Shown piece by piece: positions 22,861 to 35,400 of a stretch of 64,000 nucleotides of DNA (position 1 is its first letter; each line of letters starts with the position of its first letter). Origin of the DNA: Bradysia coprophila. Taxonomy: Eukaryota; Arthropoda; Insecta; Diptera; Sciaridae. The translations under genes were made by a program, and so were the position numbers. The stretch lies in NCBI RefSeq assembly GCF_014529535.1, contig NW_023503313.1, positions 1,352,796-1,416,795 of the forward strand. The letters are read 5' to 3'. Below the pieces are notes generated by a model. The model did not search any database, was not told where the DNA came from, and was given only the letters and a program-made list of their open reading frames with translations.

Positions 22861-25800
22861 TAGATTTAGATTTATCAGGGTGGGACGATCACCTAGGTGA
22901 TCTTGAAACACAGATCTTGTGATCCTTTGTTTCCTTCCCGGTCATCATTTAAATCAAGACAACCTTCGGGTCGCCGCCAGGAATCTGTCCAAAGTGGCAG
23001 GTCCCAGGGTGACAACTTCGGAGGGTTGTACGACGTAATCTCCAAGGAGCCTGCGTCTTAGTTGAAGAAATTTAGGACATTCACAGATGACGTGTATGCC
23101 CGTTTATTCTTCTAATCCGCAGGAGCACCAAGGAGTCGCCGAGAGCCTTAGCTTATTGAGGTGCCGATTCAGCCCGCAGTGTCCAGTAATTGCACCAACC
23201 ACTCTCCTTATGCATTTCCGGTCCATGCTGAGCAAATCTTTAGCCCATCTAGCGTTCGGCCTCGGGAAGAATCGCTTCGTGTGAGCGCCTCCCTCGTACG
23301 CATTCCAGCGCTCCAAGTGTTTACCCTCCACCCATTTCGATCTCGCTTTTGCGCATATCGAATCGGGTATAGGTAGGTACGGTTCAAGCCCGTCTACGAG
23401 AGCAGCAGAGCCTGCTTTGGCAAGCTCATCCGCCTTCTCGTTTCCATCCACGCCAGAGTGTGCGGGGACCCAAACCAAGCAAATCCGGTTATTTTGACCC
23501 ACCGAGTTTAGGTAGTCTTTACATTCTTTGATCAGCTTGGAGATCGTTACGGGTGACGATATTGCTTTTATCATCCCCTCGTTATCGATACAGACCGTTA
23601 CGTCCTCTCCTTGCGTTCCCAAAGGCAGAGCTTCTTGAACTCCTTTGAGCACTGCGAAGACTTCCGCCTGGGGGACGCTGGCAAACTTACCCAGGTGGAA
23701 CCAGCTGCCTTCTTCGCTTTCTGGTCTGAAAACGCCGGCTCCGGTCCCTACCGAGGTTTTAGATCCGTCGGTAAATATGACTTTACCTTCCCTATGCAGA
23801 TCTGTGGGCCAGCCGTTTAGCCAGTCCTGTCTGCCTGGGAACCTAACATCAAAGTTCCTGGTAAAGTCAACTACCGGCGTCAGCCTGTCCCTAGGCATGC
23901 TAAACACAGGATTCGCAATCACGTTCCTGATTTTTCCATGCCCCTGCAGGAAATTTGGCGTCCACCAGCCATTTTGCGCTAGCCTGTCTGCTGTGGCAGA
24001 CGCTCTGGCCTTAATTACCAGGTCCAGAGGTGGCAAATTTAGTAGCACTTCCATGGCCGCAGTCGCCGTGGTTTTCATGGCTCCAGTAACACAGATGCAT
24101 ACTAGCCTCTGAATATCACCCAGTTCCTTCCTAGCTCTTTCGATGTCGAGTCTAGGCCACCATACCACGGAACCGTGACTCACCATGGGTCTAATGACAG
24201 CCTCATATAGCCACAGAATAGCCTGCGACCTTAGACCCCAGTTCCTCCCAAAGGAGTTCCTGCAGATCCAAAAAGCCGCTAGAGCCTTCTGCGCCTTGTC
24301 CTTTACATGCGCTATCCAGTTGAGTTTGCTGTCAAGTATGACCCCAAGGTACTTTACCTGAGAAGAGAGCGCTAAGTCAACATTAAAGAGCCTCGTATTA
24401 CCCACGAGGTCGGATCCTTTGTGCCTTCTGCTGAACAACACTAGGTCCGTTTTTCCTGGGTTAACTCTAAGCCCTTTCGCGCTACACCAGCGCTCCACTA
24501 TCTTCAGTGCGACTCTGACCCGATCGCCTAGCGTACTCTCAAAGCTTCCTCTGACTAGGATCGTTAGATCATCCGAGTAGCCTTGGGCGTAGATTCCCTC
24601 ATCGACCAGTTCTTTGATGAGAGAGTCCACTACCATACACCATAGGATCGGTGAAAGGATACCACCTTGCGGACATCCTTTTGCTACCCAGAGATTGGTC
24701 TTCTGACCACACACATTGGCCTCCACCGACCTGTCTCTGAGCATGTTACTGACCCATCTCACAACCATACGTCCGACTCCCCTTTCCTCCAGCGCTCGGC
24801 GGATAATGTCAAAGCCCGTGTTGTCGAAGGCCCTTCGATGTCCATGAAACATCCCAGGGCCACTTCGCCAATTACGAGCGACTGTTCCACTTTTGCTACC
24901 AGTTTGTGCAACGCAGAGTCCGTTGACTTACCTGCCTGGTAGGCATGCTGGTTGATGTGCAGCGGGTATCGCTTCAGCACTTCATCCCTGATATAAAAAT
25001 CGATCAGCCTCTCCAACGTTTTTTGGACGAAAGATGTGAGACTGATTGGTCTGAAGTCTTTAGCTCCACAGTGAGATGGTTTTCCCGGTTTAGGAATAAA
25101 TGTTACCTTCACTCTTTCCCACTCGGCCGGTATATGACCGAGTGCCAAGGAGCTCCGTAACACATCACACAGCGGTTCCAACAGTATTTCTCCACTCTCC
25201 TTCAGTAGAGCCGGGAAAATACCGTCGTTTCCCGCTGACTTGTACGGCTTAAATTTACCTATCGCCCACTTCAACCTGTCCTTAGTGACAATTCGTCTAG
25301 CCAGTGCCCAATCTTCTTCCGATGGAGGAAAACGATCTTGCGGCCTGGGCTCGACTTTATCATCTCCACAGCCAGGGAAGTGGTTTTGAAGCAGATGTTC
25401 TGCCGTATCTTCTCCACTTTCCGTGAACGTACCGTCGGGTTTCCTCAAGGAGCTCGGGAGGAGCCTGGGGTCCTTGGAGAGGATTCTGTGGATTCTGGCA
25501 TAGTCGGAGACATATTCCATTTCCGCACAGAATCTCCTCCATGCCTCCCTGGCCCTCGTTCGAACAGCCTTTCTGAAAGCCTTTTGAGCCGCCTTGTACG
25601 CAGCCCATTCGACGTGCTGATTTGTCCTCATTGCTCTATTCCACGCTCTCCGCGCAGAAACCCTGAGTTTCTCAATCTCAGCGCTCCAGAGCTTGCCGTC
25701 CTTTTTCCTGACTTCTTTGCTTTCTGGGCACGAGCTTTCATAGGCTTCCGTCAGCAACCACGTAATGCTGTTCACAGCTTCGTTCAACTCTGCCGAGGAT

Positions 25801-26786
25801 CTCGGCATCCCTCTTTCCAGTTTATCCTCTACGTGTTGCCTCAAAAATCCCCTATATTGTTCCCAGTTTGTCCGCCTAGGATTCCTATATTTCACCACTT
25901 TCACTGCCCCACTTCTCAGTCTGAACTTTATCGTCCTATGGTCCGAGAAACTGGGCGTTGAAGACACCCTCCACGAATCAATCTGATTCGCCAGGCCCTT
26001 CGAAGCGAGAGTAATATCTAGGACTTCCCTTCGGTCTTTTGTGACAAACGTTGGTTCATTACCTCTATTCAAAATATCGAGGTCCGCACCAGCTATGAAC
26101 TGTAGCAATAGAGAGCCTCTGGGATTTATGTTTGTGCTTCCCCAGACCGTATGATGCGAATTAGCATCGCAGCCTAGGAGAATTGGCACACCCTTTTCCT
26201 TAGAGAATTCTATGGCATTAGTTAAAAGCTGGGTGTACGGCGTATCCACCGTTCCTGGCATATAACACGACCCTACTAGTAAGTCACCCCCGTGAGCAAC
26301 GTCTCGTGATATTCTTACTACGGCCGTGTCCTCGTCCGAAAACTGTCGCATTAGCATGGCTTGAAACTTGGGGGCCACGTAGATAGCCGCCCTCGTTCTC
26401 CCACCATTGCCTGCGATGAAGACTCTATTTCTGTGATGGCCGAAGCCCATCACCATAGATTTATTTGTCCAAGGTTCTTGGATAAACACTATACTTGTGT
26501 GCTCCATTGCTATGTCGCGACAAAGGTTAGCCGTGGCAGCTTTGCAATGGTGCAAGTTAATTTGTGCAAATTCGATATCTCGATTAGCCATTTCGACATT
26601 GAGATGGTTACATTGAAATTATTCGACCCAGCCTCTTAATGGGCGGTATTTCCCGAAGAAGGTCCCTTCGTTGTCGAAGAGCCCTTTTTCGGTGTGAACC
26701 TTCCGGTAGGCAAATTGGTTCTGACGGTTCCAGTCTTGCGACTAGCCCTCGTCGACCCCTTTTTGCCACCGTGCCACCTTTTTGCC
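22861..26786 (-). mobile_element. LINE of the RNase H-bearing I/LOA group, 5'-truncated
   Basis: A 3,926-bp insertion on the minus strand bounded by a perfect 14-bp target duplication, AACTCTCTTTGAAT (22847-22860 and 26787-26800). The 3' end is a short TAAATC repeat rather than a poly(A) tail. The 5' part contains only the last of ORF1 (a basic frame ending near 26608), so reverse transcription stopped before the full ORF1. ORF2 occupies most of the insertion. The exact duplication suggests a fairly recent event. Clade choice rests on the ribonuclease H domain and N-terminal style; I-like and LOA-like remain possible. Confidence 0.9.
22954..26591 (-). pseudogene. LINE ORF2 polyprotein: endonuclease, reverse transcriptase, RNase H
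   Basis: About 1,212 codons, read in two frames. Residues 1-220 form an APE-type endonuclease (INLHHCKAA, QEPW, GCDANSHHTVWGS, SDHRTI). Residues 430-760 are the reverse transcriptase: FIPKPGK, RPISLTSF, HAYQAGKSTDSAL, FMDIEG with AFDNT, GCPQGGILSP, and an active site QGYSDDL in place of the usual YADD. Residues 940-1060 are RNase H (FTDGSKTSVGTG, IDNEGM, VPAHSGVDGNEKADELA). The C-terminus carries a CSCG to HVICECP zinc-finger-like segment. Two defects are visible: a one-base loss at about 24840 inside motif A (between DIEG and AFDN) and a TAA at 23104-23106 shortly before the expected end at 22954. The element encodes no continuous product, but is otherwise well preserved. Confidence 0.9.
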
Positions 26787-26800
26787 AACTCTCTTTGAAT

Positions 26801-28580
26801 ACTGTATACACTTATAACGGCAAATGACTATGTACGTCATAATATGGTTGCCTTCCACTAACGCAAAATAAACCTAATTTTTTATCTGTATTCGTTTTAG
26901 GTAGTATAGTTTAAATTAAGTGGCATAAAACCTTGAAGAAAATTCGCAACACAGAAAAAGGAAAAGGTCCACAAGTCGGTGAGTTTCATTTTTGATACGC
27001 TACAGCATAGCAATGAACCAAGCACTAGAACAGATTTTTTTAACGGAAATTTAGCCTCTCTAATATGATCTGCCAAAAAATAAACAACATTTTTTGAACC
27101 GCCATGCCACAAGTATAAATTTAATGAGGGCCTCTAAAGTGGTACAAATTTAAAATTTTCAGTTCACTTTAAAACGTAGACAAGTAGGTCATTTCAAACA
27201 GATCTATAGAAATTCACACAAATAATTGTCAAATATTATTATTTAATGAAAATTTGTCAATAAAAAATTAGTTGAAACATTTATTGATCGAAAATCGAAA
27301 CCAAAATACTGTCAGCATCTACAACATGTGTGTCCAAAATACAGTACACCGGCAACTCTGATCTTTTATAACGACAACATAGTAGGGTTGCATACGCAGG
27401 CCCCTCTTGGAAAATCTGTTCTACTGCTTGGTTCGAGATGCTATGGCTACAGTCAACATGGGGTTTTAGTTACGGTAGATCACAGTATTTTAATCTGGAA
27501 ATACATAAGTGGTTGGGGTAACTAATGAAGAGTTGAAGATTCCTAAAAAAACATGACCCTGCGACTTATTTTTTTTACTGTATGATTTTGAGTCTACTTC
27601 CAAAAATTTTTAATTTCCTTTAGAAGCCTTTCTTAATTATATAGTAAATTATATTGATTACCTCAATGAATTAATAAAACTACAGAGTTGTCCTAAGGTA
27701 AAATCTTGAACCGATTTCAATGAGAATCATGAGTTCAAAAAGAATCAAATTTTATCGAACCAAAAATCCCCGACATCTCGGTGTTGGTTTATGGCTTGTT
27801 GCTTGTTTCATTAAAAAGATAACTTTCCAGCTGATTTTCGATTTTCTTGGGCGATGTAAATAACTATGTTAAATGGTACTCTAATCTCATGACCTTCAAA
27901 AATATTAATTTCCATTCAAAGAGAAATGCACATTCAACTTTACGATATTTTTAACGTTGCAGCTAAAGAGATCTAACACATAACGACAGGACAACAACAG
28001 TTTCTCTCAGCAACGATAAAAATACCGAAAATTCTAACTGTGAATAGGGGACATTGGCCAAAAACTTAACGAACAATTTAATGTTTAAATACTTTATCTG
28101 ATTAAAAAAAATCTTGAAACAATCTCAAAACGTGAAATTACATGCTGTACACTGTCGTAACTTACTAATTTTTTTTCTGTTGCTGTGCTTTTGGTGCTGT
28201 GGTGAATTTCAAAATAGGACAACTCACGATTTTCTGTAGGCCAACTCTCCAAATTGCAGACTCCAATATTGAATAAATGATGGAGAGTTGACCTAGTGGA
28301 AAAGTGATGTTAAGTTGTCCGTGTAAATTTGTATGAAGAAAAAAATGATCGGTCAACTCACCATCCAATAAATCGCTAGGTTGCCCTATGACGTTTGTAT
28401 ATGGGACAATTCACGATTTATTGAACTTATATGAAATCGGACAACTCACAGTTCACTTAGGTTAACTCTGCGTCAATAATTAATACAATCAACGCACTCC
28501 AATACAGGCACGAGAACAGAATTAAATAAGAGGCCTCCACGACGCAGTAGTCTAAAATTCTCATATAAATTCAGTTTTTA
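26801..28580. other. Intergenic with diffuse repeats
   Basis: No gene supported. From 28160 to 28460 the words ACAACTCACGATTT, GGAGAGTTGACC and GTCAACTCACCATCC recur in both orientations, which looks like decayed repeat material. Confidence 0.4.
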
Positions 28581-29635
28581 GACCCGTACGAAGTACTGGG
28601 GTCTTATAGGTTTACGCATACGTTTGTAACACGTCGAATTGGACTCCCTGAGTAAGGGGAAACCTATTGTGGTTGTCTAGAGATGCTAAATCCGCGAAAA
28701 AAAAATGTCCGTCTGTCCGTCTGTCTGTCTGTCTGTCTGCACGATAACTTGAGTAAAACGCATCCGATTTTGAAAATTCTTTTTTTTCCCGTTTAGTAAT
28801 GTCAAAAGACAGGCTAAGTTCGAAGATGAGTGATTTTGGATCGACCCCTCCCGAGCTGTGGCCCAATAAGTGCTTTACGGTTTTTCGAAGATTTCTCCGG
28901 ACATTTAAACGTTAAACTTGTAAGTGATACGTCAAATAAAAGGTATTTACAATACCGATCGACAAAAAAAAAAGTTTATGGAAATCGGATGACCGACTCG
29001 TGAGTTAGACCCCTTGGTGTGAAACAGGCACAGGGCGGCAAGCAGTTTTTGCTTGTAGGTCGGTCACATTTGAACATATTTCGTCTGTTTTAGCTTTATT
29101 AGATAGGTATTGACCATACCAATCAGGGAAAAAAAGTTTATGAAATTATGTTGTCCGGAGCGTGAGCTAGGTCTCTTGGAGTGAGCTCTTATCTGGCTAC
29201 TCGGAAGTACAGTGAACGTGGTGTATTTTGACAATATCTCGAGTAAATTTTGACCGAATTTCATGAATTTTTTTTTTGTTTGAAAGGTATTAACGAATGT
29301 AAAGCGTCGGTTCTATTTCCGGTCTCCTAACAAAATGGCTGCCGGCGGCCATATTGGATTTTATTAAAAGTGATATATCTTGGGAAAAATGGTACTTAGA
29401 GAGTTTCTGTTAACATGGAAATAATTTGTTATGTGTGTGAAGTTTCAGGGATTCCATATATGGACACCTATATATACCTATATACAGCTATATTGAGTTA
29501 TATACAGGCATATAGAGCTATATAATAGCATATATTTATCTGTGAAATGTTTATTTATAGTGAAATATAGGTAAATATAGCGGTATATAGCTGTTTAAAT
29601 AGGAATTTATGAAATTTGACTTCGTACGGGGCTGT
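28581..29635 (+). mobile_element. Interspersed repeat with CGTACGAAGT ends
   Basis: Begins GACCCGTACGAAGTACTGGG and ends TTGACTTCGTACGGGGC: short inverted termini about 1.05 kb apart. Inside are a (TCTG)n run at about 28706-28738, CCTCCCGAGCTG, and ATACCGATCGACAAAAAA followed by GACCGACTCGTGAGTTAGAC. All of these also occur, in reverse orientation, at about 38560-39018. A set of TATA-rich words (TATATACAGCTATAT) precedes the right end. No protein is encoded, and the superfamily is not assigned. Confidence 0.65.
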
Positions 29636-31275
29636 CTATATTGCCTCCGGCAATTTAATTGTATATGATAACAAGGCAAAGAGTGGATAATGTAAGTGAT
29701 TTAAAAGGGAGAATAGTTTTTCAGCAGAGAAGAAAATGAAGTAAGAGAAATGAAGAGTTTCACATTAAAGGCTTTTGATACGAATAGGTGTTTCGTACGG
29801 GTCGGCGTTAGCTATGTTTTTATGTTGGTACAGGCCACTGCGTTACGGACGTTCCATACAAAATAAGAGGCCAAATTAAGTAAACAAAAGACTTTTTTTT
29901 AAAGGTAAATCTTTAAAATAAACATAGTTCCAAAATCACTGAGAAATTCAAGTTCAAAGTTAAGATTTGTCAATGTAGGTCAACTCTCCATCATTTACCT
30001 TATTTGGATGAAAACAACATTTTTTCATCAAATAGGCTAACTCATAAGTTATTTACGTATCTGTTGTATACAACTTTTCGTGCTGAGGGCCTACGAGAAA
30101 ATGTCAATTTTTGGCCTACACATTCTCAAAATCGATTTTTAACCGTGAATATTTTTAAGCGTGGCCAAATGGAAAAAAATGTAGAAGACAGCATGATCTC
30201 CATGTTGCTCCATTTGGCCAAAAATGTGCCATCATGTCGTTGAATGTTCTGTGAATGTTTAAGGAAAAATCCAGACTTCCATAGACTATATTTGTGCTTA
30301 GGAAAATCGTATAAAATATTTTCCAAATTGAAACTTTAACAGATCACACCAGTGATGGCGCCATCATACGAATTATGTGGAAACAGCTATATTTGAATAT
30401 ATTAAATGAACTAAAATCGAATCAATGAACCAAGTTTTTCAAAAATGCAGTTGAGTCTGATATCAAAATATCGGTCGTTTATTAGTTTAGATCATCTTCA
30501 AGCTCCGGTACTTTCAAACGTAACCTAAGATTAGTTTCGCTGTGTCTATGTCAAAAAGGAGCTGCCACTCGAGTACTAAATTTAAAATCCTGTGTAAAAA
30601 AAGGACGAACAATTTGCCTAGTCGGTTGGCCTGTAGAGGCGCCACATTTTTTTCAAAGTACTTCATTCGTACTGAATTATTTTTTTGTGGAACAACTTCA
30701 TATTGATTCTCTCCTATGAAATATCACAGAAGAACTAGGCGGTTCAAAATCTCTCGTTCAAATGACATAATTTTTTAACGTGGATGGCAGTTCTTAACGT
30801 AGCGTGGATGGCATTTCAAACGGCCTTGAAGATGATCTATCCACTAAAAACTAATGAAGTATACTCTATAGACCATCCAATGTCAAAATTTGTATGGAGC
30901 TGAGGAAATAGTGATTTCATATAAACAAACTCAAATTTCAATGAAAATCACACAATCAGCACTTTGGCCGCAAACAGTTTTTTTATGAAATGCTCCTATC
31001 TATAACGATATTTTGAAACAAAATCTGTTACTCGTACAATTTATGCATCCTTAAACGCACTCAACTGCAGTAAAAATCATGAGAATTGTACAATTTAATA
31101 GGTCTGTTCCAAGGCCATATCAATTGTCAAATTTGATCCATAGACAACATAACCTAAACAACTGCTCATGAAAAATGAGCTGCCGAAATAGGCGCGAAGC
31201 AGCTTCAATACGTAATTTTTTTTGAAAGCTGTCACTATAAGTATACGGCGCCTCAAAATTTCAGCAAAAAACAAA
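29636..31275. other. Intergenic, mixed repeat debris
   Basis: No gene recognised. A segment at about 30622-30672 (CCTGTAGAGGCGCCACATTT) is repeated at about 22446-22500. Confidence 0.45.
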
Positions 31276-32252
31276 GGTTATTCTTTGTTATTTGTACTAA
31301 GGGGGACAGACATTTCATTCAATCGTTGAGTGAATATCCTGTGTAGATCAAGCGTTGCATCCTTATACAGGACGTTTGGGATCACTAGAAATACCCCCAG
31401 CTGAAATGCCTATAGACGAATTGCTAAAACACAACGAAACATAATAATAGAAAAGAAAACAAACAGAGCTTTTGCTCTTCCCTACCCACTCATGGTTCAC
31501 GTAAAGTGATTTCAACAAAGACGACAGAGCTGTTTCGACCTCAGGATTCAGTGGCGGTCTGAGGATAGCGTGATCTATCCATCATCAGTTGTTTCCACTG
31601 ATCCCTTCCCAAGACAGCGACAGTAAAACTTTCGATTGAACAAGTGTTTGAAAATTTACTTAGAGAATTATTCATCAACTGATGGAAATACGGGTAAATT
31701 TGGAACGCTGCTAAGAAATTCAAAACCCAGACGCAGCAAAAAATCAAGTAAAAGCAAAAACGTAACCAGAAGAAAATCAAACTAACAAAAAGTACGAAAG
31801 AATCTCACCATTTTTCAAACAAACTGCATTCATCCAAGCCACATCCATCCAAATTGAATTCATCCAAATTGCACTTATCCAAATTCCATTTCCAAAAACA
31901 CCAAATGTACTTTACGACACGAAAACTCATTCCATCACAGGCAACTCCGTTTTGCACGAAAGTGTTGCGTATATCGAGGATAACTCCGTTCGTATCGAAA
32001 ATTAGTGAACGCTAAGGATGAACTAGTGACAGTACAGCAAGGGTGCAGTTAACTAAAGACTTTGGTAAGGGTGCAGTTAACTAAAGACATTGGTAAGAGT
32101 ACAGTTAACTAAAGATATCGGTAAGAGTACAGTTGACTAAAGACACTGGGAGAGTCCTGTATAAGGATGCAACGCTTGATCTACACAGGATATTCACTCA
32201 ACGATTGAATGAAATGTCTGTCCCCCTTAGTACAAATAACAAAGAACAAACC
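31276..32252. mobile_element. DNA element with long (about 98-bp) inverted ends
   Basis: Arms at 31276-31373 and 32154-32252 are almost identical inverted copies, sharing TTTGTTATTTGTACTAAGGG and GATCAAGCGTTGCATCCTTA. Inside the right arm four tandem units of about 28-32 bp (CAGTTAACTAAAGACATTGG type) lie at 32044-32150. A second small array of ATCCAAATT(G/C) words lies near 31845-31890. No transposase frame was identified. Long arms with internal tandem repeats recall Foldback or Mutator-like non-autonomous elements, but no target duplication was resolved. It ends 226 bp before the start codon of the hyd copy. Confidence 0.75.
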
Positions 32253-32477
32253 TATTCCACAAAAAATGACATCTAGTCGGTACCTGTCAAAATATTTCTT
32301 TAATCATAATATTTACTCTGTTGATAACTATTGAGTTTAAGTGACTAGGACATGTTACGGTCAATAAAATCATAAAATTCAATAGTAAAACTTGTAATGC
32401 CGTGTGTAAAAGTTTCATAAAAAGATTTACTGTGAACAGCAGCTTCAATACAAAGCAACTATTACGATCTTACCGTA

Positions 32478-35400
32478 ATGTCTTCATTACATTTTGTTGT
32501 TCATCCACTGCCTGGCACTGATGAGTTGAATGATAGGTGAGCAAAGATGGAAGAATTTTTTTGCATTTTAGTCGAACATTAATCCGTTAAATCTTCCGTT
32601 CAAATAATAAATTGAGTGCATTGTCCTGACCCATCTATGATTGCACGGTGGTTTTGTTTTTTTTTTCTTCTTTTAACCACGTTTATCGTCGAAAATGTCG
32701 GCATTCAATATGATTTATTTTTTGAATTTCTTAGCACCAAAGATGCACAGGGACAAACACCATTCATGTTAGCCGTTTCCTCGCGTGCTTATCAAGCTGG
32801 ATTGATTCTGTTCAGTGTTATCATCGAAATATCAAAAGCTGATCCAGCTGAGCGAGATTCAATGATATTTCCACCCGCTTCAACAGCCGATCAATCACCG
32901 TTATACGTGCTGTGCTGCAATGACACTTGCTCGTTCACATGGACTGGAGCTGATCACATCAATCAAGACATTTTCGAATGCAAAACGTGCGGTCTAACTG
33001 GTTCATTGTGCTGTTGCACCGAATGCGCCAAAGTATGCCACAAGGGACATGACTACAAATTGAAACGAACTTCGCCGACTGTTTATTGTGATTGCTGGGA
33101 GAAATGCAAAGCCTTGATAGCTGGAAATCAGTCGAAAAGACTTGAGCTGTTGCGTGAATTGGCCAACGATACAGACTTGGTGACGAAACCGAACTCCCGA
33201 GGTGAACCGATATTGTTGTTTTTGATTCAAACAGTGGGCAGACAGGTCGTCGAACAGCGTCAATATCGATCAAGAGTTCGCGGCTCAACAGCGAATCGTA
33301 AGACACCATCGTTGGACGTTGACAATGATATGCCCGATGATGATTTAGAGCCGCCGAAATTCGCGAAAAAAGCACTCGATCGATTGTTGGTTGATTGGCC
33401 GGCAGTAAAGGCAATGATTTTAACCGGTTCGGATCAGGTGAAACGATCCCAATCGGCGGAAAATAAAGTTTTCTACAACGAGACCAACGAACAGAACATT
33501 TTACTTGCAAAGTCAGAGCGGCACGACTCTGTTGGACAAATTTACGCATTCATTGTTTGTTCGCTGCAACAATGATCCGTTGGACACTGCTCAGCACATT
33601 AACTAGAGAATTGCAGAGCGACGATCCAGCACGTGCCGAAGAAGCACAAATTGTGGCCCGACGGTTTATCCGATCCGTTTCTCGTATATTCCTGATATTT
33701 AGCTAGAAACGTTTGCCCAATCCCGACAAACAGCGCAGGTTAGTTAATGCCAAGAGTTTTAACGAGTCACTTTCACTCAAATCTCGATTTCATTTCAGTT
33801 CAACACAACAGAAGCACTTGCAAACGTGCCGACGGGTGTTCCAGACTCTGATGAAAATCTCTATCGAAGAACTGATCGAAATTGCTGATGCTTTAATAGC
33901 ACCCGTTCGAATGGGAGTGGTACGACCGACAGCTCCATTTTCTATGTCAACTTCATCAAGCATAGATGTAGTAAGTTCGGGTTGTTTGACTTGTTGTGAC
34001 GTCATCTTCACCACCTGCAATTTGTATTTTCTTTCTTCCAGAATTCCGACGACTTATTTAGTGTCGAACCATTGACACCATCATCGGTGGCACGGAACGT
34101 TGCCAATGTTCCGTCTTCTCGTCAAGGCTACAAGGTCTATAATCTGGGAACACGCAACGTCGGCGATCAGGCATCGAGTTTCCTATCCCAAATCGATCGT
34201 TATCGAATGCGACGATTGGATCAGGCCGCCGAAGATGCAGCCATCAATAATGGACAAGACGATGAAGATATTTCCGAACAGGATGATACCTCGAACGAAC
34301 GTGACCTTCGACCTTCGAATAATATGGACGAAGATGTGCCAGATCCGTTGCGCAACGAAGATGCGGTTATGGTAAGAGATTGAGATAGTATTTGGAGATT
34401 GGGTGGATGAGCTAAAATTGGATGTTGTGGGCTTGTTTTGATTGCAGGAAGGTGAAAGTGATAACGAATTCAATTTTCATGAAGCAGAAACCGAATCTGA
34501 TTCTGATGATAATCAGAGCACTCAGGATGCTCAAAGAAGCGTTCAAACTGGTGCTACAGCCGGCTCAGACACAGGTGAAGAATATTTTCTTTATGTTTAC
34601 ATCTCGCCCCTTAGTCTTGGTCCCTTAGTTTTCCATTCGCCGCGTTGTCCTGGACTCTTTGTTGTTACAACCCTTCTAAACCTTTCATTCGTCTCGAAAC
34701 TCACTGAGTTCTGTTATAACAATAGGTACGTGCCGCAAGGCATTAGTTTCATTCAATGCAAATTTCAAGGTGGACAGAAATATTCTGCCATCATCACCAC
34801 AATCATCAAACATTGAAATGTTTTTGTCAAAATGATAAGGATGTTTCTACAACGTTTAGGCTCCATTCTCATGCTAAATGAAGACGATACAGACGGTTCA
34901 AGTCAGCCGGACGAAGATGGAACCGAGGACGGTGAAAGTGACGAACATTCGCAAGAGGATTATAGTCCAAACGACGAGCAATTGGAACGCCGCACCACAG
35001 TCACCGGCACTCAGCGCAACAATTTGGCTCCGCAATCAATGCAATGGGCAATCCGAAGCCGTGACACCAGTCGATCGGTTCGTTTGACTGGCAATTCGAG
35101 CTTGGTATTCATAGATCCGTCAGCGTTGCGACGAACGACCACTGCAAATGCAGCTGTTGCAGCAGCCCAGGAACCACACACAGTGTCTACGACTGCCAGT
35201 AGCTTGGCTCGAGCGTTTGGCATTGTCTTGAGACAAGTTTGTCAACTGTTTAATACGATCTCCGAATTATACACCAACGGAACGCTGCACAGCAACAGCA
35301 GCATGAATATTACTTATCAGGAGGCCAATCAATTACATGTGAGTATTGAGTATTGGGTGCGACTGCTCGAAAGGAAAATAAAAACAAAATTTCAGATTGA

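Noticed and set aside
23087-25986. Plus-strand frames opposite the LINE
   Set aside because: They are antisense shadows of ORF2.
28700-28745. (TCTG)n run considered as an independent microsatellite
   Set aside because: It recurs inside the related repeat at 38.9 kb, so it belongs to that element.
31276-32252. Reading the repeated ends as LTRs
   Set aside because: The two copies are inverted, not direct, and no retroelement protein lies between them.
32959-33549. 196-codon minus-strand frame opposite the UBR-box exon
   Set aside because: Antisense shadow of conserved hyd coding sequence.
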